Source of the DNA: Ancylobacter novellus
GTDB lineage: Bacteria > Pseudomonadota > Alphaproteobacteria > Rhizobiales > Methylopilaceae
Direction: 5' to 3'
Length of the DNA stretch: 64,000 nucleotides
Assembly: GCA_003241695.1 (NCBI GenBank)
Contig: QFPN01000009.1
Coordinates: 62,001 to 126,000, forward strand
The notes under the pieces were generated by a model. It ran no database searches. It saw only the letters and a program-made list of their open reading frames with translations, and had not been told where the DNA came from. Made by a program: the position numbers and the translations under genes. This document shows, piece after piece, positions 34,074 through 42,357 of this stretch. Each line of letters starts with the position of its first letter. Positions within the stretch are counted from its first letter, which is position 1.

Positions 34074-34517
34074 TCAGCCGCCTGGCTTGATTTCGGCGAA
34101 GATCTTTTCGGCGGTTTTCTTGGCGGCGCCTGGAAACTTGACGCTCTTCACCGCATCGAGATTCTTGGGCTCCCCGACGACCACGGCGCCGATCATTCCC
34201 ATGCTCACATGCGGGCTGCACTGATACAGATAGACGCCCGGCTCGCTCACCGTAACGCTGATTTTCTCATTGATTTTTCCCGACCACGGCTGCGCCCCGG
34301 CCGGGATGCCTTCCTTCATGCTGACTGAGTTGTGGCTCTTGTCTGTGGGCGTGAACACGATCGTGTCGCCTGGCGCCGCTTTGACCACCAGCGGTTCGAA
34401 CACCATGGCTTCGCCAGACGAACCGCGGTTCAGCATCTTGACTTCGTGTTCGGCGGCCTGCGCTGGGGCGCCCAAGGCTGCGGTGGCGATCAGAAAAGCG
34501 AGCGAGAACGTCCTCAT
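34074..34517 (-). CDS. Pseudoazurin (type I copper protein)
   Basis: 147 aa with a signal peptide ending AQA-AEHEV. Copper ligands are visible: His in TDKSHNSVSM, Cys and His in LYQCSPHVSMGMIG, and Met in the same loop. Pseudoazurin carries electrons between periplasmic dehydrogenases or reductases and the bc1 complex or oxidases. It may serve Sox, the FCSD modules or arsenite oxidase encoded nearby. Confidence 0.92.
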   Translation of the reverse strand: MRTFSLAFLIATAALGAPAQAAEHEVKMLNRGSSGEAMVFEPLVVKAAPGDTIVFTPTDKSHNSVSMKEGIPAGAQPWSGKINEKISVTVSEPGVYLYQCSPHVSMGMIGAVVVGEPKNLDAVKSVKFPGAAKKTAEKIFAEIKPGG

Positions 34518-34544
34518 AGCGATCCTCCTGAAATCGATGTGATC

Positions 34545-34572
34545 ATCAGATATGAATGTATGAATGTGTCAA
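34545..34572. promoter_or_regulatory. AT-rich candidate ArsR-type operator upstream of pseudoazurin
   Basis: Read on the minus strand, CATTCATACATTCATATC contains a direct repeat of ATTCATA. The same hexamer and heptamer words occur in the soxS/soxV and soxA/soxY gaps. The rest of the gap to 34766 holds no gene I can support. Confidence 0.4.
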
Positions 34573-34766
34573 TTCGAGCCGCGTCTGTTCGGCGCCGCTG
34601 TCCGTCACGTTCGGGTGATGCGCTTTGCTGGTTCGCGAACGCGCCGCATGCCGAGACGGACGTTGATGTGAGAGCCGTCAGATCGGATCTGCGACCGCCA
34701 AGGCGTTGTCGCGAAGCTGGTCAGGAATGGCGGAGTCTTGGTGGCGCCGGTTCGCAGCTTTCTCCT

Positions 34767-35551
34767 TTACCATCGGTAGGTCGAACTGGAGACATTCGTA
34801 AAATCACGCTCCAGTTTGAGGGAATGGATGGCCTGCGCCGTGCTTTTGCCATATGCGCCGCTGGTCAGACGCCCTTCGCATGTCAGCCGCGCGACGAGCC
34901 TGGCCGTCGCCGCCGTGCCGGCGCAGAATGGGGGGAGATCGAAGGCTCCGAGCAGGCCGGTCCAGACCACCGCCTTTGCGGCGCGGATCCGTGAGAACAA
35001 CTGGTTGATCGACGCCGGTCCGCAGTCTGTGACGATCGCGCGCGGCGGGCAGGCCTCGACCGACACCACGTGATGGGCGGCTCCGGCCTCAAGTCTGGCG
35101 GCGACGATGAGGTCCACGGGAAACATCATCTCGCGGCCAAGCCAGGCCATGCGCGCCCGCAATTGCTGAGCGCGTCGTCTGAGTTCCGGGTCGACGTCGA
35201 ACGCGCAGGAGCCGACCGGGCGGTCGGGATCGAGAACGGCTGCGAGGTCTCCACCCACAAACACGCAGTCGACGTGTTCGATGAGTTGGCCGAGGGTTTG
35301 AAGCTCAGCCCAGCTTGCCGGTCCGCTTACGATGCCTAGCGCGGGACGGTCGCCTCGAACGCGATGTTCGGCGCATTCCGAGCTCGACAAATAGACGAGG
35401 ACCGACCTGGCGAGGCTTGCATCGCCGCTCAGGACGCTCGGCTCAAGATCCATGCGTCGATCTCCTGGATGGCGACCGCTCGAGCGCCTCGCCTGAAAAG
35501 CGTCCGAGCGGTTCGAACCCAGGCGTCAAGACCACCGTCGCCGACACGCCC
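34767..35551 (-). pseudogene. Degenerate phosphoglycerate kinase
   Basis: An open frame of 228 codons (34767-35453) matches only the C-terminal (nucleotide-binding) half of PGK: ELQTLGQLIEHVDCVFVGGDLA, MFPVDLIVAARLEAGAA, ALVTGLLGAFDLPPF-like WTGLLGAFDLPPFCAGT, and a C-terminal FTNVSSSTYRW. The glycine-rich GGGD loop is replaced by GAYGKST. Just upstream, in another frame (35551-35445), a short PGK N-domain piece (GRVGDGGL ... LFRRGARAV) remains. Most of the N-domain is missing, so catalysis is unlikely. It lies beside cbbF and is probably a decayed cbbK. Confidence 0.65.
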
Positions 35552-35680
35552 GGAAGGGCAGGAGGAAGGCGGCGACGACGGCGATCTCGACCTCGCGGAG
35601 CGAAACGGCAGGACAGATTTTTGCCTGCGGTCGCCGATAGGAACCTGGCCTCGGAACACACGACGAAGAGCTGCATTCGT

Positions 35681-36694
35681 TCACCGGGAGCTCTTTTCGT
35701 CGCGAAGACCCCGCCGACCGAAAAGGGGCGAGCCAGCGCTGTCTCGCCGGCTCAAAAAGGTCGTGACGGCGTGGACGCGGTCAGCCGAGCCAAAGACGAA
35801 CGGCGTTCGCTCGTGGAGCGTTGACGGCGATCGTTCGAGGATGGAGCGCTCCCCGTCCGTGGATGCGCCGCCGGCCTGCTCGATCAGCATTGCGATCGGC
35901 GCGCATTCGTAGAGCATGCGCAGCCGCCCCCGCGCATATCCCAGTCGACTGTCCCCTGGATACAGGAACAGGCCACCGCGCGTGAGAATCCGATGCGTTT
36001 CGGCGACGAGCGAGGCCATCCAGCGCATGGTGAAGTCTGACCCTTGCGAGCCCTCGACGCCGGCTTCGCAATCTTCGATGAATTCGAGCACCGCGGCTGG
36101 CCATCGCCGCCGGTTCGACGCGTTGATCGCATATTCGTTGGAATCCGATGGAAGGCGGAGATCTCTGGAAATGAGCTTGAAGCGTCCGTCTTCGGGATCC
36201 AGAACGAAAGCGCAGACGCCGCTGCCGACGGTCAGGATGAATTGGGTCTGAGGCCCATACAGAGCGTATCCGGCGGCCAGCTGCTCGCTGTTGGGCGCAA
36301 GAAAGCTTTCAGGACCGGCGCCGCGAGCCGGCCTGATCGAGAAAATTGTCCCGACGGGGCCGTCGACTCCGATGTTCGAAGAGCCGTCGAGCGGATCGAG
36401 CGCGACCGACAGCGAGCCGGCGGGATCGAGCGTCGCGACGCTCTGGCGTTTCTCGCTGGCGTAGAAGCGCACGCCTGACGCGGTCAACGCCGATGCGAAC
36501 AGATTATCGGCGACGACGTCGAAGGCGGCATGGTCGCCAGCGTCAGGTGTGTCTTCGGTGGGCGGCGCGAAGCCGAAAGGTCCACGCCCGAGTCGTTTCG
36601 ACAGATCCGCAACGCCCTCCGCGACGCCGGCCACCGCGCGAGCCACATCGGGATCGACATCGGATGCGAGACAATCGTCGAGCGTGCGAGCCAT
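35681..36694 (-). CDS. cbbF: Class I fructose-1,6-bisphosphatase (CbbF-like), with altered conserved residues
   Basis: 337 aa. The metal-site core ALDPLDGSSNI and the substrate region ETHRILTRGGLFLYPGD, RLRMLYECAPIAMLIEQAGG and HERTPFVFGSADRV match alphaproteobacterial CbbF. Two conserved positions differ: the usual SEE acidic pair reads SEK, and SSNID reads SSNIG. The first would remove a metal-coordinating glutamate. It is divergent from cbbR. No RuBisCO or phosphoribulokinase gene is in the window. Confidence 0.85.
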   Translation of the reverse strand: MARTLDDCLASDVDPDVARAVAGVAEGVADLSKRLGRGPFGFAPPTEDTPDAGDHAAFDVVADNLFASALTASGVRFYASEKRQSVATLDPAGSLSVALDPLDGSSNIGVDGPVGTIFSIRPARGAGPESFLAPNSEQLAAGYALYGPQTQFILTVGSGVCAFVLDPEDGRFKLISRDLRLPSDSNEYAINASNRRRWPAAVLEFIEDCEAGVEGSQGSDFTMRWMASLVAETHRILTRGGLFLYPGDSRLGYARGRLRMLYECAPIAMLIEQAGGASTDGERSILERSPSTLHERTPFVFGSADRVHAVTTFLSRRDSAGSPLFGRRGLRDEKSSR

Positions 36695-36791
36695 CCGACT
36701 CCTCTAGACATATTCGCATTTATGCATCTATTATGGTCAAGACGAAGCCGAAGCGGAAATCAAAAAAAGATTTGCTGCGTTAAACAAAACT

Positions 36792-37838
36792 ATGGACCAC
36801 TTCCCGGCCATAACGCTGAAGCAGCTCCGAGCGCTCAGCGCGGTCGTGTCCGGCGGCGGGATCACGGCTGCGGCCGATCTCCTTCACGTGACCCCGCCAG
36901 CGGTCTCGACCCAGCTCAAGATCCTGGAGGCGAACGTCGGCGCGCCGGTCGTGATCCGGGGCGGCGCGGGGCGACCTCGTCCGACCGCCCAGGGAGAGGA
37001 GCTTCTGGCGACCGCACGCCGGATCGAGAACGCCCTGTCGGACTGCCGACGGCGGCTGCAGGCGCTTGCCTCCGGCCGGGCTGGCGTCGTGCAGCTGACG
37101 GTGGTGAGCACCGCCAAATACTTCGCGCCCAAGCTTGTGGCGATCGCGCGACGCGCGCTGCCCGGCGTCGAGATCGCTCTCAAGATCGGAAACCGTGAGG
37201 AAACGATCGCAGCGCTCCTCGATGGCGCTCTCGACCTTGCGATCATGGGGCGTCCACCGGCGGCGCATCTGGCCGAAGCGCGGCCGCTCGGCCCGCACCC
37301 CCATGTCCTGATCGCCGCGCCTGACCATCCGTTGGCAGGTAGGCCGCTGTTGGGCCCCGACCTCGCCGGCGAGACGTTTCTGATGCGCGAGCCGGGGTCG
37401 GGGACCCGCATCTTGGCCGAGCGCTATCTCGACCAGATCGGCGCCACGGGTGTCGATACTGTCGAGTTCGGCACCAATGAAACGATCAAGCAGGGTGTCA
37501 TGGCGGGGCTTGGGCTCGCCTTCATTTCCGGTCACACCATCATCGCGGAGATCGAGGCTGGTCGCCTTCTGCTCCTCGATGCTCCTGGCCTGCCGCTGAT
37601 GCGCCAATGGTACCTTGTGACGCCGAGCGGGTATGATCGTCCGAAGGCGGTGGAGCTGACCGCCCGCTTCCTGATCGAGCAGGCTCCGCTCAATCTGCCG
37701 CGCCTCAATCTTTTGGGCGCCGTGTCTGCGGACCCTCTCGCACATGCGCAGACAGAAGTCGACGTTGCATCCGCGACGTCGACTTCGGTCCTCGATCCAT
37801 CAGATTCTTCCGGTCAGATTGATCGAAGACTCCGATGA
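36792..37838 (+). CDS. cbbR: CbbR, LysR-type regulator of CO2 fixation genes
   Basis: 348 aa. N-terminal helix-turn-helix (GGGITAAADLLHVTPPAVSTQLKILE) and a CbbR-like effector domain (STAKYFAPKLVAIARR, GNREETIAALLDGALDLAIMG, GTNETIKQGVMAGLGLAFISGHT). CbbR activates Calvin-cycle operons and is typically divergent from cbbF or cbbL, as here. The 97-bp gap contains a CATATTC-N8-GCAT element that could be a CbbR or ArsR-type site. Confidence 0.9.
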   Translation: MDHFPAITLKQLRALSAVVSGGGITAAADLLHVTPPAVSTQLKILEANVGAPVVIRGGAGRPRPTAQGEELLATARRIENALSDCRRRLQALASGRAGVVQLTVVSTAKYFAPKLVAIARRALPGVEIALKIGNREETIAALLDGALDLAIMGRPPAAHLAEARPLGPHPHVLIAAPDHPLAGRPLLGPDLAGETFLMREPGSGTRILAERYLDQIGATGVDTVEFGTNETIKQGVMAGLGLAFISGHTIIAEIEAGRLLLLDAPGLPLMRQWYLVTPSGYDRPKAVELTARFLIEQAPLNLPRLNLLGAVSADPLAHAQTEVDVASATSTSVLDPSDSSGQIDRRLR

Positions 37839-37860
37839 GGTCAGCGGTGAATTCTCCGGT

Positions 37861-39549
37861 CTATTCCGCCGCCTCGAGCGCCTTGTGCTCGGGCTTGCAC
37901 ATCGGCTCGCGGCCCTTGAGCATGGCGTCCCAATAGATCTTCGGAAGGACCTTTTCCTTCAGGAACCATGCGGCCTTCGACGGCTTCAGGTCGTCGATGA
38001 ACCACTTCGGAAAGCTCGGGATGCGCTTTCCGCCATAGCCGAATTCGGCGAGGATCACCTTGCCGCGCTCGACCGTCAGCGGGCACGAACCGTAGCCGTT
38101 GTACACGGCGGTCTCCGACATGCTGATCGCGCCCATGTCGCGCAGCAGATTCTCGGCCACCACTGGGGCCTGCTTTCGGGCCGCGGCCGCGGTCTTGGCG
38201 TTCGAGGCCCCCATTGCGTCGCCGAGGCTGTAGACGTCGGGATAACGGGTATGCCGCAACGTCGCCGGATCGACGTCGACCCATCCCGCTTCGTTTGCAA
38301 GCGGCGACGATCGGATAAAGTCCGGAGCGCTCTGCGGCGGCGTGACATGAATCATGTCGAAGGATCGCTCCACGATCTGGGGCTCGCCCTCCTTTGGAGT
38401 CGCCTTGAACCATGCGCGCTTGGCTGGTCCGTCGATCCTGACGAGGTTGTGCCCGAAGCTGAGGTCGATGCCGTAGGCCTTCACGTACTCCATCAGCGGG
38501 GGCACGTAGTCCGCGACGCCGAACAGCGCCGGACCGGCGTTCAGGAATTCGACCTTGGTGTTTCCGAGCGTGCCGGCGTTCCGCCATTGATCGCAGGACA
38601 GGTACATCGCCTTCTGCGGCGCGCCTGCGCATTTGATCGGCATCGGCGGCTGCGTGAAGAGCGCCGTCCCGCTACGGAAACCCTTGACGAGCTCCCAGGT
38701 GTAGGGAGCGAGATCGTAGCGGTAGTTGGACGTCACGCCGTTCTTGCCGAGCGTCTCCTCGAGACCCTCGATGCCGGCCCAGTTCAGCTTGAGGCCGGGC
38801 GCGACGACCAGCTTGCCGTATCCGATCGACCTGCCGCTCTCGAGCGTCACGGTCTTCGCCTCCGGCTCGAACGTCGCGACCTTCTCCTTAATCCATTTCA
38901 CGCCGTTAGGGATGAGCGAGGCCATGTCCCGCTTGGTTTCGGCCGCGGAAAAGACGCCTCGGCCGACCAGCGTCCATCCCGGCTGGTAGTAGTGGGCGTC
39001 TGCAGGATCGATGATCGCGATGTCGAGCCCAGACTTGCGGGCGAGCATGCTGGCCGCGGCCGCGATGCCCCCGGCGCCCGCCCCGACGATGACCACGTCG
39101 TGACGCGCGCCCTGCGGCCTGGCGGTCGGCGCATCGTCTCCGGCCCTCGAGCGCAAGGCCGCGGTGACGTCATAGCCCGCCGCTTTGGCGATGCCGATGA
39201 TCTCGTCTTCCGGGCGTCCGCCGGTCTCTGCGAGCGCCCAGAGCGTCGTGGTGCGGGTTCCGGTCTTGCAGTAGCCGACCGTCGGTTTGGGAAGCACGGC
39301 AAGCTCCCGCTGGAACGTTTCGATCGTCCCCGAACCATACTTGCCCGGCGCGACCGGAACGTAAGCGACGGACATGCCGGCGTCGCGCGCCGCAGTCTCG
39401 ATCGCAGAATGACTCGGCTGGTCGGCCTCCTCGCCGTCGGGCCGGTTGATCATGATCGAGCGAAAGCCGGCGGCCCGGGCCTGCGCGACGTCGGCGACGG
39501 AGAGCTGCGGGCTGACCGACAAATCTTCGGTGATCTTCTTGGCTTCCAT
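37861..39549 (-). CDS. DUF442-like phosphatase/sulfurtransferase fused to type II sulfide:quinone oxidoreductase
   Basis: 562 aa. Residues 1-115 are a DUF442 (Blh N-domain, TIGR01244) module with active-site loop GYCKTGTRTTTLWA (C-X4-R). Residues about 150-560 are an SQR: FAD site VIVGAGAGGIAAAASM, catalytic cysteines in PIKCAGAPQKAMYLS and NGYGSCPLTVERG, as in type II SQR/SQOR. It should oxidise sulfide at the membrane and hand sulfane sulfur to the fused domain. It is the last gene of peroxiredoxin-dioxygenase-ArsR-SQR, preceded by GGGAGAG. Confidence 0.88.
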   Translation of the reverse strand: MEAKKITEDLSVSPQLSVADVAQARAAGFRSIMINRPDGEEADQPSHSAIETAARDAGMSVAYVPVAPGKYGSGTIETFQRELAVLPKPTVGYCKTGTRTTTLWALAETGGRPEDEIIGIAKAAGYDVTAALRSRAGDDAPTARPQGARHDVVIVGAGAGGIAAAASMLARKSGLDIAIIDPADAHYYQPGWTLVGRGVFSAAETKRDMASLIPNGVKWIKEKVATFEPEAKTVTLESGRSIGYGKLVVAPGLKLNWAGIEGLEETLGKNGVTSNYRYDLAPYTWELVKGFRSGTALFTQPPMPIKCAGAPQKAMYLSCDQWRNAGTLGNTKVEFLNAGPALFGVADYVPPLMEYVKAYGIDLSFGHNLVRIDGPAKRAWFKATPKEGEPQIVERSFDMIHVTPPQSAPDFIRSSPLANEAGWVDVDPATLRHTRYPDVYSLGDAMGASNAKTAAAARKQAPVVAENLLRDMGAISMSETAVYNGYGSCPLTVERGKVILAEFGYGGKRIPSFPKWFIDDLKPSKAAWFLKEKVLPKIYWDAMLKGREPMCKPEHKALEAAE

Positions 39550-39629
39550 TTGACTCTCCCTTGTTCCGTCTCGGGCGCGGCTGAAGGCGCTCTTTGTTCA
39601 GAAGTCTGCGTGGCTGCTGAAGCGACGGC

Positions 39630-40037
39630 TCAGGGCCACTCCGCCTCAACCGGCTCATCAAGAATGCGAGCGAACTGGGCGGCGGCCGTCAGGCGCGCCG
39701 GCCGGGCGGAGACGCCGATCTCCAGCCCGGCGGGGGCGACGATCGTCGCTCCACCGAAGAGCAGGTTCAGCACCCCCGCGACATCGGTCGAACGCTTCGG
39801 CTGCAAGCGGTAGAACACCTGTTTGGCGTCGCGCCGAGCCTCGACGAGCCCCGCTTCCCTGAGCCCCGCCAATTGCTGCGACAGCGTCGGCTGTCGGATG
39901 CCGAGCTCGCTTTCCAGTTCGCCGACCGATGCGTCTGCCCGCAGCAGCCGGGCAAGGATCATCAAGCGGTTCGGGTTCGCCAACGCCTTGAGGAACTCGG
40001 CCGCCTGATCGGAGCGGTTGCGGCTCGGGTTCACCAC
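39630..40037 (-). CDS. ArsR-family repressor of the SQR operon
   Basis: 135 aa. FLKALANPNRLMILARLLRAD and LGIRQPTLSQQLAGLREAGLVEARRDAKQVFYRL form the winged helix, very close to the 29511-29903 protein. No cysteine is present anywhere in it, which is unusual for a sulfide-sensing BigR/SqrR homologue. It overlaps the dioxygenase gene by 7 bp and is followed by the SQR fusion. Confidence 0.85.
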   Translation of the reverse strand: MVNPSRNRSDQAAEFLKALANPNRLMILARLLRADASVGELESELGIRQPTLSQQLAGLREAGLVEARRDAKQVFYRLQPKRSTDVAGVLNLLFGGATIVAPAGLEIGVSARPARLTAAAQFARILDEPVEAEWP

Positions 40038-40924
40038 GTCGCTCCCTCCAGGGCGTCGAGCGGGAACTTCAGATACCGGCGACCGTCGTCTTCCGGCTCC
40101 GGCAGTCGGCCGCCTCGGATGTTCACCTGAAGCGCGTGGAGAATGAGCTTCGGCATCGGGAGAGTACGGTCCCGGGCCTCGCGCAACGCAACGAATTCAC
40201 TCTGGGTCTTGCCGGCGACGTGATCGTTTTTCGACCGCTGCTCGGCGACCGAACTCTCCCAGAGAGGTTCACGCCCGCCGGGCTGGTAATCGTGTCCGGT
40301 GAAGACGCGGGTCTCGTCGGGAAGCGACAGTATCTCCTGGAGCGAACTCCACATCCGCGCTGCGCTGCCGCCGGGAAAATCACAGCGCGCCGTGCCGCTG
40401 TCCGGCATGAACAGCGTGTCGTGGACGAACGCGGCGTCGCCGATCACATAGGTGATCGACGCGAGCGTGTGGCCTGGCGAAAACAGCACGTGTCCATACA
40501 GTTCTCCAAGCCGGAACCGCTCGCCTTCGCAGAACAGCCTGTCCCATTGAGATCCGTCGGCGGCGAAGCTTGGCCAGTTGTAGATCGCTTTCCAGAGCTT
40601 CTGGACGTCGACGACGCGCTCGCCGATCGCGGTCGGCGCCCCCGTCTCGCCTTTCAGGTACTGCGCGGCGGAGAAGTGGTCGGCATGCGGGTGAGTGTCG
40701 AGGATCCACTCGACCTGATAGCCTTGGTCCTCGACGTAGCCGAGTATGGCGTCCGCGCTCTTCGTGCTCGTCGCTCCCGACTTTTCGTCGAAGTCGAGCA
40801 CCGGGTCGACGATGGCGCACGCGCCTGTAGAAGGGCATGAAACGACGTACTGAACGCTGCTGGAGCGGGGTTCGTAGAACCCCTGCACGATCGGCTTGAG
40901 ATCAGAGGTCGGCGTCGACGCCAT
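40031..40924 (-). CDS. Persulfide dioxygenase, second copy
   Basis: About 297 aa. Motifs DTHPHADHFSAAQYL, FSPGHTLASITYV, FVHDTLFMPDSGTARCDFPGG and FTGHDYQPGGRE match ETHE1/Blh enzymes. In the second metal-binding loop GDT of the 27770 paralogue is HDT here. The ATG at 40924 follows a GTG that overlaps the peroxiredoxin stop. The product would oxidise persulfide formed by the SQR encoded in the same operon. Confidence 0.85.
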   Translation of the reverse strand: MASTPTSDLKPIVQGFYEPRSSSVQYVVSCPSTGACAIVDPVLDFDEKSGATSTKSADAILGYVEDQGYQVEWILDTHPHADHFSAAQYLKGETGAPTAIGERVVDVQKLWKAIYNWPSFAADGSQWDRLFCEGERFRLGELYGHVLFSPGHTLASITYVIGDAAFVHDTLFMPDSGTARCDFPGGSAARMWSSLQEILSLPDETRVFTGHDYQPGGREPLWESSVAEQRSKNDHVAGKTQSEFVALREARDRTLPMPKLILHALQVNIRGGRLPEPEDDGRRYLKFPLDALEGATW

Positions 40925-41586
40925 CACAGGCTCCTCAGTCGGTAGTACCAGTCCGGAGCGTCATCGCTCGGCGCGAAGGCTGCGAGCGAAGCGGCGTCGA
41001 TCGGGCTGGCGTCGATGACCTTGTCGCCGGGCCGCCAGCCTTCCGGGGTCGAGACGTCCCCGGCGTCCGAGGTCTGCAGAGCCTGGACGAGCCGAAGGAT
41101 TTCTTCGATCGATCGCCCTGTGCTCATCGGGTACCAGGACATCGCCCTGATGACCCCGGCGGGATCGATGACGAAGGTTCCGCGTACGGTCGAGCTGTCG
41201 GGAGCGGCGTCCTGCAGCATGCCGTACGCCGCCGCGATCGCCATAGACGGATCTTCGGCGATCGGGAACGGGATCTCGACGCCAAAGCGCTCCGCGATCG
41301 AACGCTTCCAGGCGAAATGCGAAAACAGGCTGTCCACGGACAGGCCAAGAAGTTCGCAGCCAAGCGCTTTGAACCGTGGAAAGGCCTTGGCGAACGACAC
41401 GAACTCGCTCGTACAGACCGGCGTGAAATCCGCAGGGTGCGAGAAGAAAACCAGCCAGCGACCGCGATAGTCAGCCAGGTTACGGTCGCCCATGGTGGTG
41501 CGCGCCTCGAATAAGGGCGCGGTGGCTCCGATCACCGGCGGTCGTCTCACGATGCGTTCCCTGTTGGCCGTCGTGCCGTCCGTCAT
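40924..41586 (-). CDS. 1-Cys (Prx6-type) peroxiredoxin
   Basis: 220 aa from the ATG at 41586, with AGGGGAGA about 10 bp upstream; a TTG start three codons earlier is less likely. The peroxidatic cysteine is in SHPADFTPVCTSEFVSFA. The C-terminal extension (EGWRPGDKVIDASP, DWYYRL) is that of Prx6. It reduces peroxides or persulfides at the head of the second sulfide operon. Confidence 0.9.
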   Translation of the reverse strand: MTDGTTANRERIVRRPPVIGATAPLFEARTTMGDRNLADYRGRWLVFFSHPADFTPVCTSEFVSFAKAFPRFKALGCELLGLSVDSLFSHFAWKRSIAERFGVEIPFPIAEDPSMAIAAAYGMLQDAAPDSSTVRGTFVIDPAGVIRAMSWYPMSTGRSIEEILRLVQALQTSDAGDVSTPEGWRPGDKVIDASPIDAASLAAFAPSDDAPDWYYRLRSL

Positions 41587-41609
41587 GAACCGCAATCTCC
41601 CCTCAGCGT

Positions 41610-41640
41610 CATATTGAATTTATAATTGCGTAATTTTGTA
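41610..41640. promoter_or_regulatory. AT-rich candidate operator upstream of the peroxiredoxin-SQR operon
   Basis: TCATATTGAATTTATAATT shares its left half (TCATATT-AATT) with the palindrome upstream of the oxidase gene at 43991-44026. It begins 24 bp before the peroxiredoxin start, where an ArsR repressor would block transcription. Confidence 0.5.
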
Positions 41641-41745
41641 AATCAAGTCTGCGAAATCAAGGTTCGCGAGATCCGTCCTGTCTGGCGGCGAGCGGCGGCG
41701 CATTGCACGCTTGCGTCCAACCGACCGCGCCGGACCACCGGCCGC

Positions 41746-41762
41746 CTTAAGCGCGGCTTAAG
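41746..41762. promoter_or_regulatory. CTTAAG-N5-CTTAAG operator (copy 2)
   Basis: Two exact CTTAAG hexamers separated by CGCGG lie 47 bp before the DsrE gene start at 41810, almost the same distance as copy 1 from its gene. Confidence 0.7.
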
Positions 41763-41809
41763 ACGAGCGGGCGACGCGCTCGCTCAGTTTCAAACCGTGG
41801 AGAAGAGAG

Positions 41810-42268
41810 ATGCTGGTGAAGTTGATCGCAGCGACTGCGCTCGCCTGCTTGACAATGCTGGGCGTCGCGACGGCCAACGAAAAGGCCGAGCGCGGCTACT
41901 ACGCGGATCAGAAGGTGGTTTATCACAATGACGGCGGCTATGACGGACCTGCCTATTTCAAGCGCTTGCTGGGCAGCATCCGCAATCACGTCGACGCGGT
42001 CGGTAAAAGCCATGTCGAGATCAGGGTGGTCGACCATGGCGACGGCGTGTCGCTGTTCAAGCTGGCGCAGACGGATAAGGCTCTCGCCGAGCGCATCGAC
42101 GCGCTGAAGGGTGAGGGCGTTCGGTTCCTGATCTGCGCCAATACGCTCCGCGAGCGTGAGATCGACTGGCGCACGTTGTACGGCGTGACGGAGGGCGACA
42201 TCGTGCCGAGCGGGGTGGCCGAGCTCGCCCGGCTGCAGCAGATGGGATTCCTGTACGTTCATCTCTGA
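41810..42268 (+). CDS. Exported DsrE-family protein
   Basis: 152 aa with a signal peptide ending TAN-EKAER. The DsrE fold is visible as KVVYHNDGGYDGPAYFKRLLGSIRNH, the cysteine in VRFLICANTLRER and a closing ELARLQQMGFLYVHL. It differs from the DsrE protein at 23900. It is monocistronic and controlled by copy 2 of the CTTAAG operator. It probably binds or relays persulfide sulfur in the periplasm. Confidence 0.82.
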   Translation: MLVKLIAATALACLTMLGVATANEKAERGYYADQKVVYHNDGGYDGPAYFKRLLGSIRNHVDAVGKSHVEIRVVDHGDGVSLFKLAQTDKALAERIDALKGEGVRFLICANTLREREIDWRTLYGVTEGDIVPSGVAELARLQQMGFLYVHL

Positions 42269-42286
42269 CGAGACAGAAGGGTCCAG

Positions 42287-42315
42287 CCGGATGGCGCCGG
42301 AGCGGCGTCATCCGG
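42287..42315. terminator. Hairpin between convergent dsrE and oxidase genes
   Basis: A 13-bp stem with one G-U pair (CCGGATGGCGCCG / CGGCGTCATCCGG) and a 3-nt loop lies between convergent genes. No T-tract is present. Confidence 0.55.
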
Positions 42316-42357
42316 GGCTCTGAAGGCCGGGGTCGCGCGAGCTGTCAGCCGCCGCCG

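Noticed and set aside
36717..36745. CATATTC-N8-GCAT element between cbbF and cbbR as a sulfide-repressor site
   Set aside because: Only one half matches the ATTC-N8-GAAT pattern and the gap is expected to hold CbbR sites; the evidence is too thin for a separate feature.
37744..39813. 689-codon plus-strand frame opposite the SQR fusion
   Set aside because: Antisense shadow; the minus strand encodes a complete FAD-dependent SQR with catalytic cysteines.
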